Positions 62,501-64,000 of a stretch of 64,000 bases of DNA are shown piece after piece. Position 1 is the stretch's first letter, and every line of letters begins with the position of its first letter. A model generated the notes under the pieces. That model was not told where the DNA came from. It ran no database searches and was given only the letters and a program-made list of their open reading frames with translations. Source of the stretch: Pisaster brevispinus (Eukaryota; Echinodermata; Asteroidea; Forcipulatida; Asteriidae); contig JAMKCF010000019.1 of NCBI GenBank assembly GCA_023634235.1, forward strand, positions 12,603,684-12,667,683, given 5' to 3'. A program made the position numbers and the translations under genes.

Positions 62501-63662
62501 CGGGTCGCTAAAAGTTTGATTTTCGGATGCAGGGATATCCAAGGCAGACTCAGGTACAAATTTTGTCTCTCTAGCATTTCTAGTTCATGAGTTATTCCCA
62601 ACCTTAGCTGAGAAATTATTCCGGACCTTTTTGTGCCGGCTTTTTCTCACCGGCGATGACGTAGGCATGTAATACGGTGGAGTTTCGGGCAGCCCTACTT
62701 CCAGGAAGCTGGCCTCGCCTACAAAATCCTGATCTTAACGAAACTCAGGGCAGAGAGAGCCCTTGAGACGGGCTTTCCAATGGTGTAAAACTTGTGAAGA
62801 TCCAGTATTATTCTGAGGCTGATTTGACCGTGTTTACTTTGTCTTTTTTTCTTTGACAGCTCTGTGTACAAAAATCCCATTGGGGATGCTTTTGAGGAGC
62901 GTTCTGAGTAGCCCCACCTCCTGGTCATTTCCGCTATGAAGCTTGCCCTCCGGGTCGCTAAAAGTTTGATTTTCGGATGCAGGGATATCCAAGGCAGACT
63001 CAGGTACAAATTTTGTCTCTCTAGCATTTCTAGTTCATGAGTTATTCCCAACCTTAGCTGAGAAATTATTCCGGACCTTTTTGTGCCGGCTTTTTCTCAC
63101 CGGCGATGACGTAGGCATGTAATACGGTGGAGTTTCGGGCAGCCCTACTTCCAGGAGGCTGGCCTCGCCTACAAAATCCTGATCATAACGAAACTCAGGG
63201 CAGAGAGAGCCCTTGAGACGGGCTTTCCAATGGTGTAAAACTTGTGAAGATCCAGTATTATTCTGAGGCTGATTTGACCGTGTTTACTTTGTCTTTTTTT
63301 CTTTGACAGCTCTGTGTACAAAAATCCCATTGGGGATGCTTTTGAGGAGCGTTCTGAGTAGCCCCACCTCCTGGTCATTTCCGCTATGAAGCTTGCCCTC
63401 CGGGTCGCCAAAAGTTTGATTTTCGGATGCAGGGATATCCAAGGCAGACTCAGGTACAAATTTTGTCTCTCTAGCATTTCTAGTTCATGAGTTATTCCCA
63501 ACCTTAGCTGAGAAATTATTCCGGACCTTTTTGTGCCGGCTTTTTCTCACCGGCGATGACGTAGGCATGTAATACGGTGGAGTTTCGGGCAGCCCTACTT
63601 CCAGGAAGCTGGCCTCGCCTACAAAATCCTGATCTTAACGAAACTCAGGGCAGAGAGAGCCC

Positions 63663-64000
63663 TATCAGAAGCAGCTATCAGACTGTGTTGCTGATATTCA
63701 GACATGGTCCAGCCAGAACGGTCTGCAGCTAAACTCATCTAAGACTGAAGTACTCCATGTCACCTCACAGTTCCGAACATCACAACCTATTGCACACATC
63801 TCCGTAGTCCACGACAACATCACCCCATCAAAGACAGTTAGAGATCTTGGAGTCACCCTTGATCACCAATTAACCCTACAACAACACATCAAGAACACAT
63901 GTCGTTCTGCTGCCTTTGGAATCCACAAGATCGGAAAGCTTAGACGCTACTTAGACCAAAGTACCACTGAACGACTGATTCACGCTTTCTCTACTTCTCA
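63663..64000 (+). CDS. Non-LTR retrotransposon reverse transcriptase fragment (partial)
   Basis: From the end of the satellite to the window edge one plus-strand frame stays open for 112 codons and continues beyond the window. The in-frame stop before it (TAA, 63636-63638) lies in the satellite and there is no convincing start, so it is a fragment. The translation matches the C-terminal half of LINE reverse transcriptases: a CVADIQTW...NGLQLNSSKTEVL segment follows where the catalytic F/YADD box would be, then VRDLGVTLDHQL (the LGV-x-LD block), then HIKNTCRSAAFGIHKIGKL and RRYL with a LIHAF segment. The F/YADD box itself is missing because the copy is cut upstream. The style is that of CR1/L2/Rex-type elements of invertebrates and fish; exact clade is not assigned. 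Reverse transcription of the element's RNA is the family role; this piece alone cannot do it. Confidence 0.88.
63663..64000 (+). mobile_element. 5'-truncated LINE insertion at the right end of the satellite
   Basis: Satellite identity stops at GAGAGAGCCCT (63652-63663) and LINE coding sequence begins at once, within the reverse transcriptase domain. Abrupt 5' truncation is the usual result of incomplete target-primed reverse transcription. The 3' end, tail and target duplication lie beyond the window. Because monomers next to the junction are of the homogeneous central type, the element probably sits inside the array rather than at its natural edge. Confidence 0.75.

Larger units (their letters stand above)
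12500..63662 (+). repeat. 450-bp satellite array, block 2 (about 114 monomers)
   Basis: This is a continuation of the same head-to-tail satellite, resuming in phase at GGAGCGTTCTGAG. Monomer length is 450 bases almost without exception; indels are seen only near 18750 (-1), 19102 (-1), 19195 (+1), 27311 (-2), 35409 (-2) and 59269 (+1). Sub-types shift from left to right. AATACAGTGG last occurs near 18580 and AATACGGTGG is universal after about 19 kb. GGTCGCTAAAAG gives way to GGTCGCCAAAAG from about 21.1 kb and the latter dominates after 26 kb. A GATCATAACG sub-type appears from about 27.6 kb. Many monomers are identical or nearly so, pointing to recent amplification and homogenisation. Confidence 0.97.

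Noticed and set aside
1690..63662. CRISPR array
   Set aside because: The repeat is a contiguous 450-bp monomer with no short repeat/unique spacer alternation and no cas genes; the context is eukaryotic.
1690..63662. CENP-B box
   Set aside because: I looked by eye on both strands of the consensus for TTCG-n4-A-n2-CGGG and found no match; the TTCGGATGCAGGG segment lacks the required A and CGGG.
1690..63662. Tandem rRNA, tRNA or histone gene cluster
   Set aside because: The monomer shows no rRNA, tRNA A/B box or histone-like coding sequence and is too short for an rDNA unit.

Overview
This window looks like eukaryotic (very probably animal) repetitive DNA. It has no bacterial gene organisation. 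About 61 kb of the 64 kb is one tandem satellite array with a strikingly constant 450-bp monomer. By phase I count roughly 136 monomers: about 22 in block 1 (1690-11646) and about 114 in block 2 (12500-63662). The other recognisable pieces are a TTAA-flanked piggyBac-like non-autonomous DNA transposon inside the array and a fragment of a non-LTR (LINE) retrotransposon reverse transcriptase at the right end. Satellite, TTAA transposon and LINE together suggest a metazoan. The LINE fragment resembles CR1/L2/Rex-like elements common in marine invertebrates and lower chordates, but the species cannot be named from this sequence.

Layout. 1-820: left flank with no recognisable gene, containing a few short palindromes. 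821-1288: one old, heavily diverged copy of the 450-bp unit, in nearly the same phase as the start of the array. 1289-1689: apparently unique spacer. 1690-11646: satellite block 1, with the most divergent monomers at its left edge and an 1800-bp (4-monomer) higher-order repeat near 4.2-8.1 kb. 11643-12499: the piggyBac-like element flanked by TTAA; the satellite phase resumes after exactly 853 extra bases. 12500-63662: satellite block 2, with successive higher-order repeats. These are 900-bp dimers at 10.9-13.7 and 14.0-15.8 kb, a 17/18-monomer duplication at 21.8-37.5 kb, and 7-, 9- and 9-monomer units at 38.4-49.7 kb, followed by 6-mer and 3-mer structures. 63663-64000: 5'-truncated LINE fragment, open to the window edge.

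Most monomers carry a 110-codon open frame on the minus strand (TTG start; the first ATG gives 102 codons). I do not believe it is a gene. Its variants look unselected, stop codons and frameshifts have been amplified with the monomers, and the old diverged copy does not keep the frame. No confident cellular protein gene, rRNA, tRNA or CRISPR array is visible. The biology here is satellite evolution: amplification, higher-order repeat formation, homogenisation, CpG decay, and invasion by transposons. Each monomer also carries a splice-acceptor-like tract, hairpins and a TGACGTA motif that could matter if the array is transcribed or bound by proteins.
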